64,000 bases of DNA from SB11 sp037968475 (lineage in GTDB: Bacteria; Bacteroidota; Bacteroidia; UBA8524). The position numbers and the translations under genes were made by a program. The notes below the pieces were generated by a model. It was not told the DNA's origin. It saw only the letters and a program-made list of their open reading frames with translations, and made no database searches. Shown here in pieces: positions 8,982 through 17,749 of the stretch. Where the stretch lies: assembly GCA_037968475.1 (NCBI GenBank), contig JBBKVO010000019.1, positions 1 through 64,000 on the forward strand, read 5' to 3'. Numbering within the stretch: position 1 is the first letter of the stretch; each line of letters opens with the position of its first letter.

Positions 8982-9296
8982 TTACACGTTAATAGAACAT
9001 ATTTTCACATCTATCCAGTCTGCATTAATGCTTTGCGACGGATATGATCTTCCGTTATTTACGCGGGTATTTTTACAGTTTTTTTTGTGCCAACTTACTT
9101 GTAGCATCTATTGGGTTTAATTGCTTTATAATCTCAGAGGGAAAGATTAAAAGCCCTGATTGACTATTGGTGAAGGTGGTGAATTCTAAATTATCATTTA
9201 CAGTTTCAAAAGCTTCTGAAGAAACTACCAATAGATTTCAATAGTATTTCACCTCTTGTGCCCTCTTTTAGATTAAGGATAGCCTGGAAATCTCGG
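8982..9296 (-). pseudogene. Degraded gene with at least two frameshifts
   Basis: Read on the minus strand, three protein-like stretches follow each other in different frames. About 9225-9290 gives ILNLKEGTRGEILLKSI. About 9073-9237 gives VSSEAFETVNDNLEF and then GLLIFPSEIIKQLNPIDATS, ending at a stop after a run of eight A. About 8982-9078 gives GRSYPSQSINADWIDVKICS and its stop at 8982. Shifting frame at the A8 run joins the last two smoothly. The composition looks coding but no family is recognised. It lies just downstream of the broken DUF3667 gene on the same strand. Confidence 0.45.
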
Positions 9297-9451
9297 CATC
9301 AACTAAGCCATGGTTATTGCAACAAGTATATTTATTAAAAAACTAATCCCAAACACAACCGAGTATAGCCCACTAATTACTACCCCTTTTATAATAGATA
9401 TACCCCAACCTTGAGCATATACTACTTTAATGCTCTTAAACGTATAAATAG

Positions 9452-10210
9452 CTAACAGCAGTACAGCAGTACACCAATATAAATTACAAGTGCTTCACCA
9501 TTTGGCAGAAGGAGGGACAGCAGGGTTGTTATTAAAAATACAAAAAAACCAAAGCTATGTATATGTAGTGAATAGATTAAATGGTCGATAAAATAGCTCT
9601 TGCGATAAAACAATTTAAAGATTAAAGCTAGAAAAGGCATAATCAAAAATATTACTGTGGGGATATTATCTATAAACCTTTGATTGAGTCTTTGTAAAAC
9701 ACCATCATTACCATTTTTTAATGCTTGTTCTCTAAGTTTAACCACCTTCCGCGTAAACCAATTATTTAATCCTGATGGAATAACCACATCTAGCTCCGTT
9801 CTTCTTATTGAATCATTAATAGCACTGTCATTTTGTATCGCTGAAGCCAGTTTATAATTTATAACTTCTGCTTGTGGACTTGTCCAATAAGAAACTAAAA
9901 AGAATAAGAAACTCAGAAAAAAATACATTTTAACAGGACTCAGGTATGTATTTCGTCGGCCACTGTTATACTCTTTAGTAAGAAAACCCGGTTTGAAAAG
10001 AAAGGGGATTAGAGTCTTAAAAAATTTAGAGTTAAAAAAAGTAATATTCTCTACAAATGAAAGTATAATTTTTAAAATAGGTTCACGCTGCTCAATATTC
10101 TCCTGCCCACACACATGACAAAATCGCCCTTGCAAAACCGTATTACAATTAAGACACAATTTTTCTTCTCGCTCTTTGCGTAATCGCTTATTGTGTCGGG
10201 TTCTTGCCAT
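9452..10210 (-). CDS. DUF3667 membrane protein, C-terminus frameshifted
   Basis: 252 aa as read. It starts with a zinc-ribbon-like motif (CLNCNTVLQGRFCHVCGQ), then the DUF3667 core (LFKPGFLTKEYNSGRRNTYL, SPVKMYFFLSFLFF), with membrane helices in the second half. The reading frame ends abruptly in VLLYCC at an 8-bp tandem duplication (9457-9464 and 9465-9472). Removing one copy restores the frame and gives about 47 more residues containing a further membrane helix, with a stop at 9303-9305 and a total of 299 aa. The gene is therefore a recent frameshift mutant or has an assembly error. Function of the family is unknown; a membrane role is likely. Confidence 0.8.
   Translation of the reverse strand: MARTRHNKRLRKEREEKLCLNCNTVLQGRFCHVCGQENIEQREPILKIILSFVENITFFNSKFFKTLIPFLFKPGFLTKEYNSGRRNTYLSPVKMYFFLSFLFFLVSYWTSPQAEVINYKLASAIQNDSAINDSIRRTELDVVIPSGLNNWFTRKVVKLREQALKNGNDGVLQRLNQRFIDNIPTVIFLIMPFLALIFKLFYRKSYFIDHLIYSLHIHSFGFFVFLITTLLSLLLPNGEALVIYIGVLLYCC
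9457..9472. repeat. 8-bp perfect tandem duplication inside DUF3667 gene
   Basis: AGCAGTAC occurs twice in a row. Deleting one copy restores a 299-codon reading frame on the minus strand. Confidence 0.85.
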
Positions 10211-10537
10211 ACTGCAATATCATCAAATTAGATAAATAAAGATGCTGTTTATTTATATACCAACCTACTTTTTCTCACTGTTGTTATAAGCAACTCCCCA
10301 AAATGTTATTAGTATCACTAATAAATCCGTTAATTTCTGTATTCGTAGCTTCATCCATAAATTCAATACCTATAGCATTATAAATATGACTCAAGCCAAC
10401 AAATTACTCTTTAATGGGTTGTATAAACACAGCAATAATAAACTACCTATAAGCAGGCATGTATCCCTCAAATTATGCAAGATAGAAGATATGCAAGGTA
10501 AAAAAGGTAATAAGCTGTTTCAAGTATTTACAAAGTA
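10211..10537. other. Intergenic, possible gene scrap
   Basis: No intact gene. On the minus strand about 40 codons read as protein-like sequence (HIYNAIGIEFMDEATNTEIN) between two stops, near 10285-10410. It could be the tail of a lost gene; support is weak. Confidence 0.3.
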
Positions 10538-11572
10538 TTATTTAACCATTTTTGGTGTTTTTCCTGTCCACCGTTTAAAGGCACGCCTAAAAACAGCAGG
10601 TTCTGTATAGCCCAGCATATAGGCTGTTTCGTTTACAGTATATTTATTTAGCGATAACAGTCTAATGGCAAGCTCTTGTTTAAACTCGTCAGATATTTTT
10701 TGAAAGCTAGTACCTTCTTGTTGCAGCCTGCGTTGCAGTGTTCGTGCCGTAATATTCATATACGCTGCTACTTCTTCAAGTTGTGGTATGCGGTTATAAA
10801 ACTGCTGCGTTATGATTTTTTTCAAACTATTGGTAAACGTAGGTTGGTTATCGGCTTTTTGTAAAACCTCTTCAGATAGTTTTTTGAACAAGGTTAACAA
10901 ATCCTCGTTATATCCCAATATTGGCAAATTGGCTACAATAGCATCAAATACAACCCTATTGTGGCTTTGATTAAACAGAACCTTAGTATTTAGCACTCTT
11001 TCATACTCCCTACTATTGTTAGGTTTTTGTATAGTTAGCTCTACCCTGTTAGCTACAAGATTTCTGCCTGTTAGCAATTTGCATACATTTATTGCCCCTG
11101 CTATTGCTTGCTCGGTGGCTTGCCGTGCTGTTTGCGGAAAATGTTCTTGCCAGTAGGCATTAGGTTCAAGATACAGACAAAAGGTTTCGTTATCTAACAC
11201 GGGTTTGTAACTAAACATATCGGTAATTATAGCCGTGTATTGACTAAGATTTTCATACGCTTGGGCAAGTGTCCCACTACTTTGCATTAAATGCCCTACA
11301 AGCCCCACAATTGATGTTGTGGTATTTGCACCAATATGCAAGCCCAACAGTTCATCTCCTGTTTGTTCTACTGCTTCTTGCCACACTAAATGACCTTGTG
11401 TAAAGGTGGCTTTTAACTCCTGTTTATTTAAATCGTCAATAGAGATACCTGCTGCCGCGCATATATTTTTAGCAGCAGCACCGTATTGTGCTGCTCCGTA
11501 AACAATATCACGTATTACCGACATACTAACCCACATACTTATTGACGTATTATGTACCTGTTTTTGACGCAA
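10538..11572 (-). CDS. AraC-family transcriptional regulator
   Basis: 344 aa. The first about 200 residues match the arabinose-binding type N-terminal domain found in OruR/ArgR-like AraC regulators (QTGDELLGLHIGANT, LMQSSGTLAQAYENL). The last about 100 residues are the double helix-turn-helix: RIPQLEEVAAYMNITARTLQ and YTVNETAYMLGYTEPAVFRR, the second being the classical AraC signature. The alternative start at residue 13 (MWVS) is possible. The gene is divergent from the DUF4345 gene, with 63 bases between, so it probably controls that gene and itself. Confidence 0.88.
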   Translation of the reverse strand: MRQKQVHNTSISMWVSMSVIRDIVYGAAQYGAAAKNICAAAGISIDDLNKQELKATFTQGHLVWQEAVEQTGDELLGLHIGANTTTSIVGLVGHLMQSSGTLAQAYENLSQYTAIITDMFSYKPVLDNETFCLYLEPNAYWQEHFPQTARQATEQAIAGAINVCKLLTGRNLVANRVELTIQKPNNSREYERVLNTKVLFNQSHNRVVFDAIVANLPILGYNEDLLTLFKKLSEEVLQKADNQPTFTNSLKKIITQQFYNRIPQLEEVAAYMNITARTLQRRLQQEGTSFQKISDEFKQELAIRLLSLNKYTVNETAYMLGYTEPAVFRRAFKRWTGKTPKMVK

Positions 11573-11602
11573 ATTACTACAAACACAACAACTATGTCCC
11601 AG

Positions 11603-11610
11603 TAGTTTTG
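11603..11610 (+). promoter_or_regulatory. -7 element of the DUF4345 gene
   Basis: TAGTTTTG fits TAnnTTTG, 25 bases before the ATG at 11636. No clear -33 TTG at the right spacing, which would fit a promoter needing an activator such as the divergent AraC protein. Confidence 0.45.
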
Positions 11611-11635
11611 CATCAAAATTTAGACAATTACGACC

Positions 11636-12025
11636 ATGATAAAAAAAATTTCTTTAGGCTTTCTAATCCTTATGGGTTTGGCTTTTGCCAAAGTAGGCAT
11701 TGAGGCATTAATAGACCCACAGGCTGTGCTGGCCAATGTGGGTATTGATTTGAGTAACAGCAGTGCCCATAGTTCTATGCGAGCTGTGTATGGAGGTATG
11801 CACTTGGTTTTTGGACTGTTTTGTTTTTGGGCGGCTTTTAAAATGCAAAAAGAAGGTTTGGGCTTATTGGTACTTTACACTTCCGGCTTTGTATTAGGTC
11901 GCTTATCAGGTGTTATTGTTGATGGTGCACCAAATGCTTTTGTTAGCCAATGGTTAGTAACTGAAACTATAAGTCTTGCTATTGCACTATTCTTACTTGT
12001 TAAACTACGAAAACAATCTGCTTAA
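11636..12025 (+). CDS. DUF4345 membrane protein
   Basis: 129 aa with four predicted membrane helices (about 4-21, 45-65, 73-93, 103-122). GGMHLVFGLFCFWAAF and VLGRLSGVIVDGAP are typical of DUF4345. Function unknown. It is divergent from an AraC regulator and ends at a strong bidirectional terminator. Confidence 0.75.
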   Translation: MIKKISLGFLILMGLAFAKVGIEALIDPQAVLANVGIDLSNSSAHSSMRAVYGGMHLVFGLFCFWAAFKMQKEGLGLLVLYTSGFVLGRLSGVIVDGAPNAFVSQWLVTETISLAIALFLLVKLRKQSA

Positions 12026-12044
12026 TAACTCCTTTTATTGATTA

Positions 12045-12076
12045 AAACAAAAGCGGTTTTGATACCGCTTTTGTTT
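12045..12076. terminator. Bidirectional intrinsic terminator
   Basis: A perfect 13-bp stem (12045-12057 with 12064-12076) around a six-base loop. The arms end in A and T runs on both strands, so it serves the convergent DUF4345 and carbonic anhydrase genes. Confidence 0.85.
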
Positions 12077-12102
12077 ATTGTAATCATTGTTTCAACAAAA
12101 CT

Positions 12103-12726
12103 TTATTCAAAAAAAGTTACAATCCCTTTTTCAACATCATAGTAGCCACCTACTATTTTTATAGCGCCTTCATTTTCAAGTTGGGCAATTATTTCACTCT
12201 CATTTCGTATTCGTTCTATCGATAGCATCACGTGTTTTTTTGCCACGTTATTTACAAATGTATTATTTGTGCCAGTCCTATTCTCTATAGTCTCCGTTTC
12301 AGCAGCTATGGCAGGTTCTATCTTTTTTAATAAAGCAGTTAAACTACCCATTTCCACATGATTACAAGCACCTGTTACAGCACCGCATTTGGTATGACCA
12401 AGCACTACTACAATTTTAGATCCGGCCACTTTTGCTGCAAACTCAATACTACCTATAACATCATTGTTTACCACATTGCCGGCAACCCGTATACTAAAAA
12501 TATCGCCCAAACCTTGATCAAAAATCAGTTCTGATGATATTCTTGAATCAATACAACTTAATATTGTTGCAAAAGGAAATTGTCCTACTGATGTTTCATT
12601 AACCTGTTGTAGTAGATTTCTATTTGCCTTAAGGTTGTTAATAAACCTATCGTTGCCTTCTTTAAGAATTTGTAAGGCCAAATCCGGCGTTAAAACTTCT
12701 TGAGTTTCTTTTGTGTGAGTGTACAT
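12103..12726 (-). CDS. Beta-class carbonic anhydrase
   Basis: 207 aa, typical length. It interconverts carbon dioxide and bicarbonate. The zinc ligands are in place: C58 and the Asp-Arg pair D60/R62 in SCIDSRI, and H111 and C114 in GHTKCGAVTGA. No signal peptide, so probably cytoplasmic. It lies 26 bases downstream of the bestrophin gene on the same strand, so the two form an operon that links carbonic anhydrase to an anion channel known in other organisms to carry bicarbonate. Confidence 0.93.
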   Translation of the reverse strand: MYTHTKETQEVLTPDLALQILKEGNDRFINNLKANRNLLQQVNETSVGQFPFATILSCIDSRISSELIFDQGLGDIFSIRVAGNVVNNDVIGSIEFAAKVAGSKIVVVLGHTKCGAVTGACNHVEMGSLTALLKKIEPAIAAETETIENRTGTNNTFVNNVAKKHVMLSIERIRNESEIIAQLENEGAIKIVGGYYDVEKGIVTFFE

Positions 12727-12752
12727 ATTTATTCTAATAAGATGATTTAGTT

Positions 12753-13679
12753 TTATAATAAATAATAGCCATCGCTTTGTTTTGGTGTTGGTATATCTTT
12801 CTCGTTTAGCAATTGTTTTATATTTACCTCAATTGTTTGAGCTATTGAAGTCATTGCAGTATCTGAGGGTTTATTGCTAAATGGATCTTGCATATGGGTA
12901 GCTGTTTTTTCTAATAAGAAAAAAGCTGTCGAGATGACAAATAACAGTGGTATTTCAAGGTATACTTTTAAATTTTGTAATGATATTGACAGTGTTATTA
13001 TAAATACGTATATCATAAAATGAAGAAACATTCCGTAGGTTACAGGAAAAACAGTATTCTTAATACGTTCTGCTTTCCCCATTGAAGCACATAAACGCAC
13101 TAATGTATCATCAATGTGAATTTGTGAGAATAATTCAATCTGTCCGTTTTGCTTCAACCTTGCGATATCTTTACTGTGCATCTGTATTAATGCTAAAGAT
13201 TTATTTTTATGATTTGATAGTGCTTTAAGTTCATCACTATTTATATAACTATCTAAACCTTCTGTCCCATCCTTATCTCTTAACGATTGACCTAAGCAAT
13301 AACACCAAGCAATTTGCCTATAGGCCATTTGTTTAATGCTATTTTCATTTCCACCTGCAATTAAGGTTTGAAGCTGAACAACAAAACTTCTCGAATCATT
13401 TACAATATTTCCCCAAATTTTCCTTGCCTCCCACCATCTATCGTACGATTGGTTTAGCTTAAATGATAATAATACTGAAATTGCAGTACCCATAAAAGCA
13501 GGAATTGTTAGTGGTATTATTGGCAACCCATCGCTATACCAGCGTGTTACATAATATACCAACACGGCTATAAGCAATATATACAGTATCTCATACCTTA
13601 CTTTACGTACTATATAACTTAGGGGTATTCTTGTTTTAAGTAACATATCTTCTTTTAACTTTTTTACAAAAGAATACAA
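12753..13679 (-). CDS. Bestrophin-family (UPF0187) anion channel
   Basis: 308 aa. The core signature FKLNQSYDRWWEARKIWGNI near residues 71-90 is diagnostic for bacterial bestrophin homologues. Helices lie near 28-45, 51-70, 215-235 and 240-260. Animal bestrophins conduct chloride and bicarbonate; bacterial members differ in ion choice, so the ion is not known here. Its promoter faces a divergent TetR regulator across about 108 bases that contain two near-identical 15-bp boxes. Confidence 0.88.
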   Translation of the reverse strand: MYSFVKKLKEDMLLKTRIPLSYIVRKVRYEILYILLIAVLVYYVTRWYSDGLPIIPLTIPAFMGTAISVLLSFKLNQSYDRWWEARKIWGNIVNDSRSFVVQLQTLIAGGNENSIKQMAYRQIAWCYCLGQSLRDKDGTEGLDSYINSDELKALSNHKNKSLALIQMHSKDIARLKQNGQIELFSQIHIDDTLVRLCASMGKAERIKNTVFPVTYGMFLHFMIYVFIITLSISLQNLKVYLEIPLLFVISTAFFLLEKTATHMQDPFSNKPSDTAMTSIAQTIEVNIKQLLNEKDIPTPKQSDGYYLL

Positions 13680-13692
13680 ACACTATTCAAAA

Positions 13693-13749
13693 CAATAGTA
13701 TTACTATCAACAAAAATACATAAAATTGAAGTAGCAATACTATTACTAT
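13693..13749. promoter_or_regulatory. Two 15-bp boxes, candidate TetR operators
   Basis: CAATAGTATTACTAT at 13693-13707 and CAATACTATTACTAT at 13735-13749 differ at one base and start 42 bases apart, close to four turns of DNA. The first contains a 13-bp perfect dyad (ATAGTA-T-TACTAT). They sit between the bestrophin and TetR start codons. Confidence 0.55.
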
Positions 13750-13787
13750 GGGTAAAAAAATTACATTCGCTTTATAATCAATTAATT

Positions 13788-14459
13788 ATGGATTTTCAGG
13801 TAACATTTAGGGTAAATGATAAAATTTTTTTGAAAGACCCGGAAAGTAGTGAACGTGGCAAACAGATTGTTAAACACGCTATTGATTTAATTTATGAACT
13901 GGGCTTTGAAGGGTTTACGTTTAAAAAATTGGCTTTAGAGATAAAAACTACTGAAGCCACTATATATAGGTACTTTGAAAACAAACATCGTTTGTTGCTC
14001 TACATCCTTAATTGGTATTGGTCGTATATGGAGTTTATAGTGATTTTTAGACTGGAGAATGTAACTGACAGTAAAGAAAAATTAGAAACCATTATTAATT
14101 TACTGACGCACGAATTACCTGAGAGCTTGGGCAAATTAGACTACAATAAAAAGTTTTTGAATGAAATTGTTATTGCCGAAAGCAGCAAAGTATATTTGGT
14201 GAAAGAGGTAAACGAAATAAACAAAAATCAAGTTTTTAAACCTTATAAAGACCTGTGCTCAAAAATTGCTCAGGTTGTTGCTGAGTATAAGCCCTCGTAC
14301 CAATATCCACATTCGTTAAGTAGTACATTGGTTGAAACATCTCATCATCAACAATTCTTCAGTTCACATTTACCAAAACTTACTGATATACAGCCTAACA
14401 ACAGTAAAGAATATACTTACGATTTTTTAAAAGACCTTTTATTTAAAGTGTTAGGGTAG
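13788..14459 (+). CDS. TetR-family transcriptional regulator
   Basis: 223 aa. The N-terminal DNA-binding domain spans about residues 24-70, with GFEGFTFKKLALEIKTTEAT and IYRYFENKHRLLLYILNWYW, the usual TetR helix-turn-helix and following helix. The rest is a variable helical ligand domain. It is divergent from the bestrophin-carbonic anhydrase pair, so it probably represses that operon and itself. The ligand is unknown. Confidence 0.85.
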   Translation: MDFQVTFRVNDKIFLKDPESSERGKQIVKHAIDLIYELGFEGFTFKKLALEIKTTEATIYRYFENKHRLLLYILNWYWSYMEFIVIFRLENVTDSKEKLETIINLLTHELPESLGKLDYNKKFLNEIVIAESSKVYLVKEVNEINKNQVFKPYKDLCSKIAQVVAEYKPSYQYPHSLSSTLVETSHHQQFFSSHLPKLTDIQPNNSKEYTYDFLKDLLFKVLG

Positions 14460-14515
14460 TTAAACTAGATAAGATTGGATTGGTAGAAAATGGACATTAA
14501 CCTGTAAAATTAGCC

Positions 14516-16000
14516 TTAATGGCTAACCAACAACTTATGTGCCGACTTGCCTTGTTTGGTTTCAACAATAATAAAATAGACCCCTGTTTCAAGACCAGAA
14601 ACGTCAGCAGACCACTTATTACCTGTTGTGGTAAAGTTTACTTTAATTTCTTTTCCGCTTAAATCTTTCATTTCAATAAAGGCAATATCGTCTCCATCAA
14701 TAAAAACTGCCTTGTTTGCAGGGTTTGGGTAGATAATAATTTGTGCATCCTTTTTTTCGAAGGGACTAACAGATAATGTAACATCGGTTCCAAGCTCACC
14801 ACATGAATTTTTTGTATAAACAATACTATTACGTATTGTATAGGGATTAGGAGGAAATGCCCCATTAGAGCCATCCTCATACAAAGACGTAAAACCCTGT
14901 TTTGAAGTATAGCTTAGAGAAACCCATTGTTCAAAATAATATTCTTGCTGATGAATACTTAGTGAATAACTGCATGGATTTGGCATATTTGACTTATAGA
15001 CATAAAATTCTGTTGGAACTTTTTCTCCTGATATAGCGTAAAAACTAGAAGTGGCTGTTGGGCTTAAAGAATTTGGCATAATACCAAATGCTTGCTGACT
15101 TAAATTTCGGAAAGTTTGAGTAATTAAGAATGTAGTATCACTTCTAACATAAGTCGTATCAGGATTATTATAGTGCAGCAAGAAATAATTTCTACGACTT
15201 ATTTTAAATTGAACTGAATCTCCAACGGTATCATATTGTTTATCAATGTATTCATCTATACTAAACCTTTTACTCCATCCATTATAAACAGAAGCCCCTG
15301 TATATAGGTAGTTTGAGTATTCTTCTGAATGGATTATATCCCCTACTTCAAAATCAAACATATTTTTATTGGTAAATAAATTCACCTTTGTTTGATTATA
15401 CACAGGTTTGGCATTCCAGTAGTAATCGTTATAGCCTATCAGCATATTAAATTCAAGAACGGGGAAAAGAAGTAGTCCATTATGTTTTGATAGCCATATC
15501 TGCTTGTTATTCAAAAAATTAAAAAATACATCATACCGCTTTGGCACTTTAATAACTAACAAACTAATATGCTTAACTGAATCTGATATTCCATTATAAG
15601 TACCATAACTTATAGAGTCTATTCGAGCAATAATTAATGTAGAGTCATTGCTAACAAAATCCCAGCTTTCCTTGTCCACTGCATTAATTTTGATAATGCA
15701 GGTATCGTTTAGTGTATGTATAAAGCCATTGATACCATTGGGCTTAATTATGACCGCCTTACCTATCCACGAAGTAGAATCAAATCCACTAGAAGTTGGC
15801 CTATAATTATTATCTAAATACAGTGAGGGATAATTATAGAAAATGCTATCTCCAACACTATCTATATGCTTTGATATAATTTTAATAGCATTTATTCCGC
15901 TATCAAAATACTGAACTCTATCGCTATATACAGCCTGCCAGTTTTGTGCTTTTGTAGTGAGGGTTATAAGAATGAAAAGAAAGAAACACGGTTTTCTCAT
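14516..16000 (-). CDS. T9SS type A sorting domain surface protein
   Basis: 494 aa with a signal peptide (about 1-18, ending TKAQ) and a C-terminal sorting domain beginning near YPNPANKAVFIDG and ending HKLLVSH. The body has no recognised domain. It starts with NWQAVYSDRVQYFDS and is a paralogue of the split gene directly upstream, which begins NWQAVYSDRLVYFDS; both share the same layout and almost the same length. It is likely exported through the outer membrane and either anchored or released. The pair may be a tandem duplication with sequence divergence. Confidence 0.8.
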   Translation of the reverse strand: MRKPCFFLFILITLTTKAQNWQAVYSDRVQYFDSGINAIKIISKHIDSVGDSIFYNYPSLYLDNNYRPTSSGFDSTSWIGKAVIIKPNGINGFIHTLNDTCIIKINAVDKESWDFVSNDSTLIIARIDSISYGTYNGISDSVKHISLLVIKVPKRYDVFFNFLNNKQIWLSKHNGLLLFPVLEFNMLIGYNDYYWNAKPVYNQTKVNLFTNKNMFDFEVGDIIHSEEYSNYLYTGASVYNGWSKRFSIDEYIDKQYDTVGDSVQFKISRRNYFLLHYNNPDTTYVRSDTTFLITQTFRNLSQQAFGIMPNSLSPTATSSFYAISGEKVPTEFYVYKSNMPNPCSYSLSIHQQEYYFEQWVSLSYTSKQGFTSLYEDGSNGAFPPNPYTIRNSIVYTKNSCGELGTDVTLSVSPFEKKDAQIIIYPNPANKAVFIDGDDIAFIEMKDLSGKEIKVNFTTTGNKWSADVSGLETGVYFIIVETKQGKSAHKLLVSH

Positions 16001-16015
16001 ATTTGATTACACTTT

Positions 16016-16639
16016 TTAATGCTGCACCAATAGTTTGTGGGTGGTTTTCCCTTTTTCAGTCTCTACCTCACAGAAGTAAACCCCTGCCTGCAATACTGAA
16101 ACATCAAAAGTGCTAATATCATTTGAAATTGTATATGACAAGTCCATTTTTTTACCACTGATATCTGTTAAACTAATGGCAATAATATTAGGAGTGGAAA
16201 TGCTAACTGTGCCATTGGCAGGATTTGGATATAGTTTTATCCCGTTTCCGTTAACCTCTTCAATGCCTACACCGTAAACATATATTTTTGCAAAAGGTTC
16301 ACCCGAAATAGTGTTACAAAAGTTTTTGTAAGTGATATCATAACGCCTTCCTACTCCATTAGGATTTCCTGTTGAACCATCTAAATACCAGTAAATTTCA
16401 CCTATTCTACTGTAATAATCTTTGCCTCCATCTGATTCAAAAGGAGGAAGAAAAATAGTATTGTTTGTATCTTGAAAACCTCCATAATATTTATCTCTAA
16501 CGCTCATGTTACAAGTATCAGCCATATAAAATTCTTTCCTTATAACAGAATTATACTGGTCTACCAATAGTTGATTGGGAAGCCACCCGTTTACGGGATT
16601 ATTATCAACCAAAAGCGTTTTAGTTTCATTATAATACAT
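16016..16639 (-). CDS. 3' half of frameshifted T9SS surface protein
   Basis: 207 codons that start inside the end of the upstream half (11-base overlap) in another frame. This part lacks a signal peptide but carries the T9SS type A tail (LYPNPANGTVSI through HKLLVQH). Joined to the upstream half by a one-base shift near 16630, the whole would be 495 aa, against 494 aa for the adjacent paralogue. I therefore read it as the second part of one broken gene, not as an independent gene. A base-calling error is an equal possibility. Confidence 0.75.
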   Translation of the reverse strand: MYYNETKTLLVDNNPVNGWLPNQLLVDQYNSVIRKEFYMADTCNMSVRDKYYGGFQDTNNTIFLPPFESDGGKDYYSRIGEIYWYLDGSTGNPNGVGRRYDITYKNFCNTISGEPFAKIYVYGVGIEEVNGNGIKLYPNPANGTVSISTPNIIAISLTDISGKKMDLSYTISNDISTFDVSVLQAGVYFCEVETEKGKTTHKLLVQH

Positions 16640-17504
16640 TATGCTTAATTTCTGTTTCTATATACCAATCGTATGGGCCATAGGAATATTTGTCTTTTCG
16701 ATACTTTTCTATACCCATTCGCTTTATTTCATAAGTGTATTTAATACTATCACTGCCACTTATAGGTTCTTTTTTAATTACCTGATAATAATACCTGTTA
16801 TCATAGTAACGGTAACGATTTACATCATTAGTGGTTGTAAATTCATATTCATCACCTATGTCTAAATCATTAAAACGCCTATTAGTAAAATAGTTTTTTG
16901 GGCAGTACTCATACATGCTTTTAAACCTAAACCAATAATTACGAAACCATATATCACAAAATACAGGTGTTTTAAGTAAACCATGATGTTTTGATAGCAA
17001 AATCTCAATAGTAGTATCAAATGGGTTGGTATACCCTGCTTTATTTGCATAGATAAACTTGAATTGCTTAACAGAATCTTTTACTCCAAACGTATCAGCA
17101 TAAAACACACGGCTGCAATAGCCCTTTACTAACATCTTTTTTGAATCGTAGTATAGAAATGTATCGTTGAGATTGGCTAATGTATTTAGCCATGAATACT
17201 CATTACTTTCATTGGCAAAACCGTTATATCCATTAGGTTTAACAACAATTCGTCGCCCAATCCACGAAACAGAATCGACTACCCTACCGTAAAGGTATTC
17301 AGTATTGCCTAGCGAATCCACAAAAAGCTGAGGATAATTTTTAAATGTAGAATCCCCAACACTATCTACAGATACTGAAACTATTTTTATGGCTTGTTGG
17401 CTGCTATCAAAATATACTAATCGGTCGCTATATACTGCCTGCCAGTTTTGAGTTTTGGCGGATAGAAAGGCAAGAGTGAATAGTAAAACGTATAAATACT
17501 TCAT
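16629..17504 (-). CDS. 5' half of frameshifted T9SS surface protein
   Basis: 291 aa with a signal peptide (about 1-18, ending AKTQ) followed by NWQAVYSDRLVYFDSSQQAI, which matches the neighbouring paralogue. It lacks a sorting domain because the frame closes early in EIKHNVL. The missing domain is found in the next frame at 16016-16639. If the break is real, this half would be exported to the periplasm without reaching the T9SS. Confidence 0.75.
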   Translation of the reverse strand: MKYLYVLLFTLAFLSAKTQNWQAVYSDRLVYFDSSQQAIKIVSVSVDSVGDSTFKNYPQLFVDSLGNTEYLYGRVVDSVSWIGRRIVVKPNGYNGFANESNEYSWLNTLANLNDTFLYYDSKKMLVKGYCSRVFYADTFGVKDSVKQFKFIYANKAGYTNPFDTTIEILLSKHHGLLKTPVFCDIWFRNYWFRFKSMYEYCPKNYFTNRRFNDLDIGDEYEFTTTNDVNRYRYYDNRYYYQVIKKEPISGSDSIKYTYEIKRMGIEKYRKDKYSYGPYDWYIETEIKHNVL

Positions 17505-17568
17505 CTAAAACGAATTTAGATAAAAGACTCTAAATAAATGCACTGTGTCAACCATGCCTATCCAAAAC

Positions 17569-17736
17569 CTATATCTCACAATGGTCGTATTCTTTCTTAA
17601 AGTACTTGTATAGCACATAAATAAAAGTAACTGAGGCTATAATGGCAATTACAATTAAATCAATTGTTCGGCTATAAAATATTGCCAAGCCCAATTGTGC
17701 TAAAAAAAATAATATACCTATAAGTGTAGTTTTCAT
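17569..17736 (-). CDS. 55-aa two-helix membrane protein
   Basis: ATG at 17736, stop TAG at 17569-17571, 55 codons. It has two hydrophobic segments (about 4-20 and 27-42) and a charged, basic C-terminus (YKYFKKEYDHCEI). It begins 13 bases after the stop of the permease gene on the same strand, which suggests a shared transcript and perhaps an accessory subunit. No family recognised. Confidence 0.5.
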   Translation of the reverse strand: MKTTLIGILFFLAQLGLAIFYSRTIDLIVIAIIASVTFIYVLYKYFKKEYDHCEI

Positions 17737-17749
17737 AATAATTTTAATT

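Noticed and set aside
10386..10610. 74-codon open frame on the plus strand
   Set aside because: It overlaps the end of the AraC gene on the other strand and lacks start signals; probably chance.
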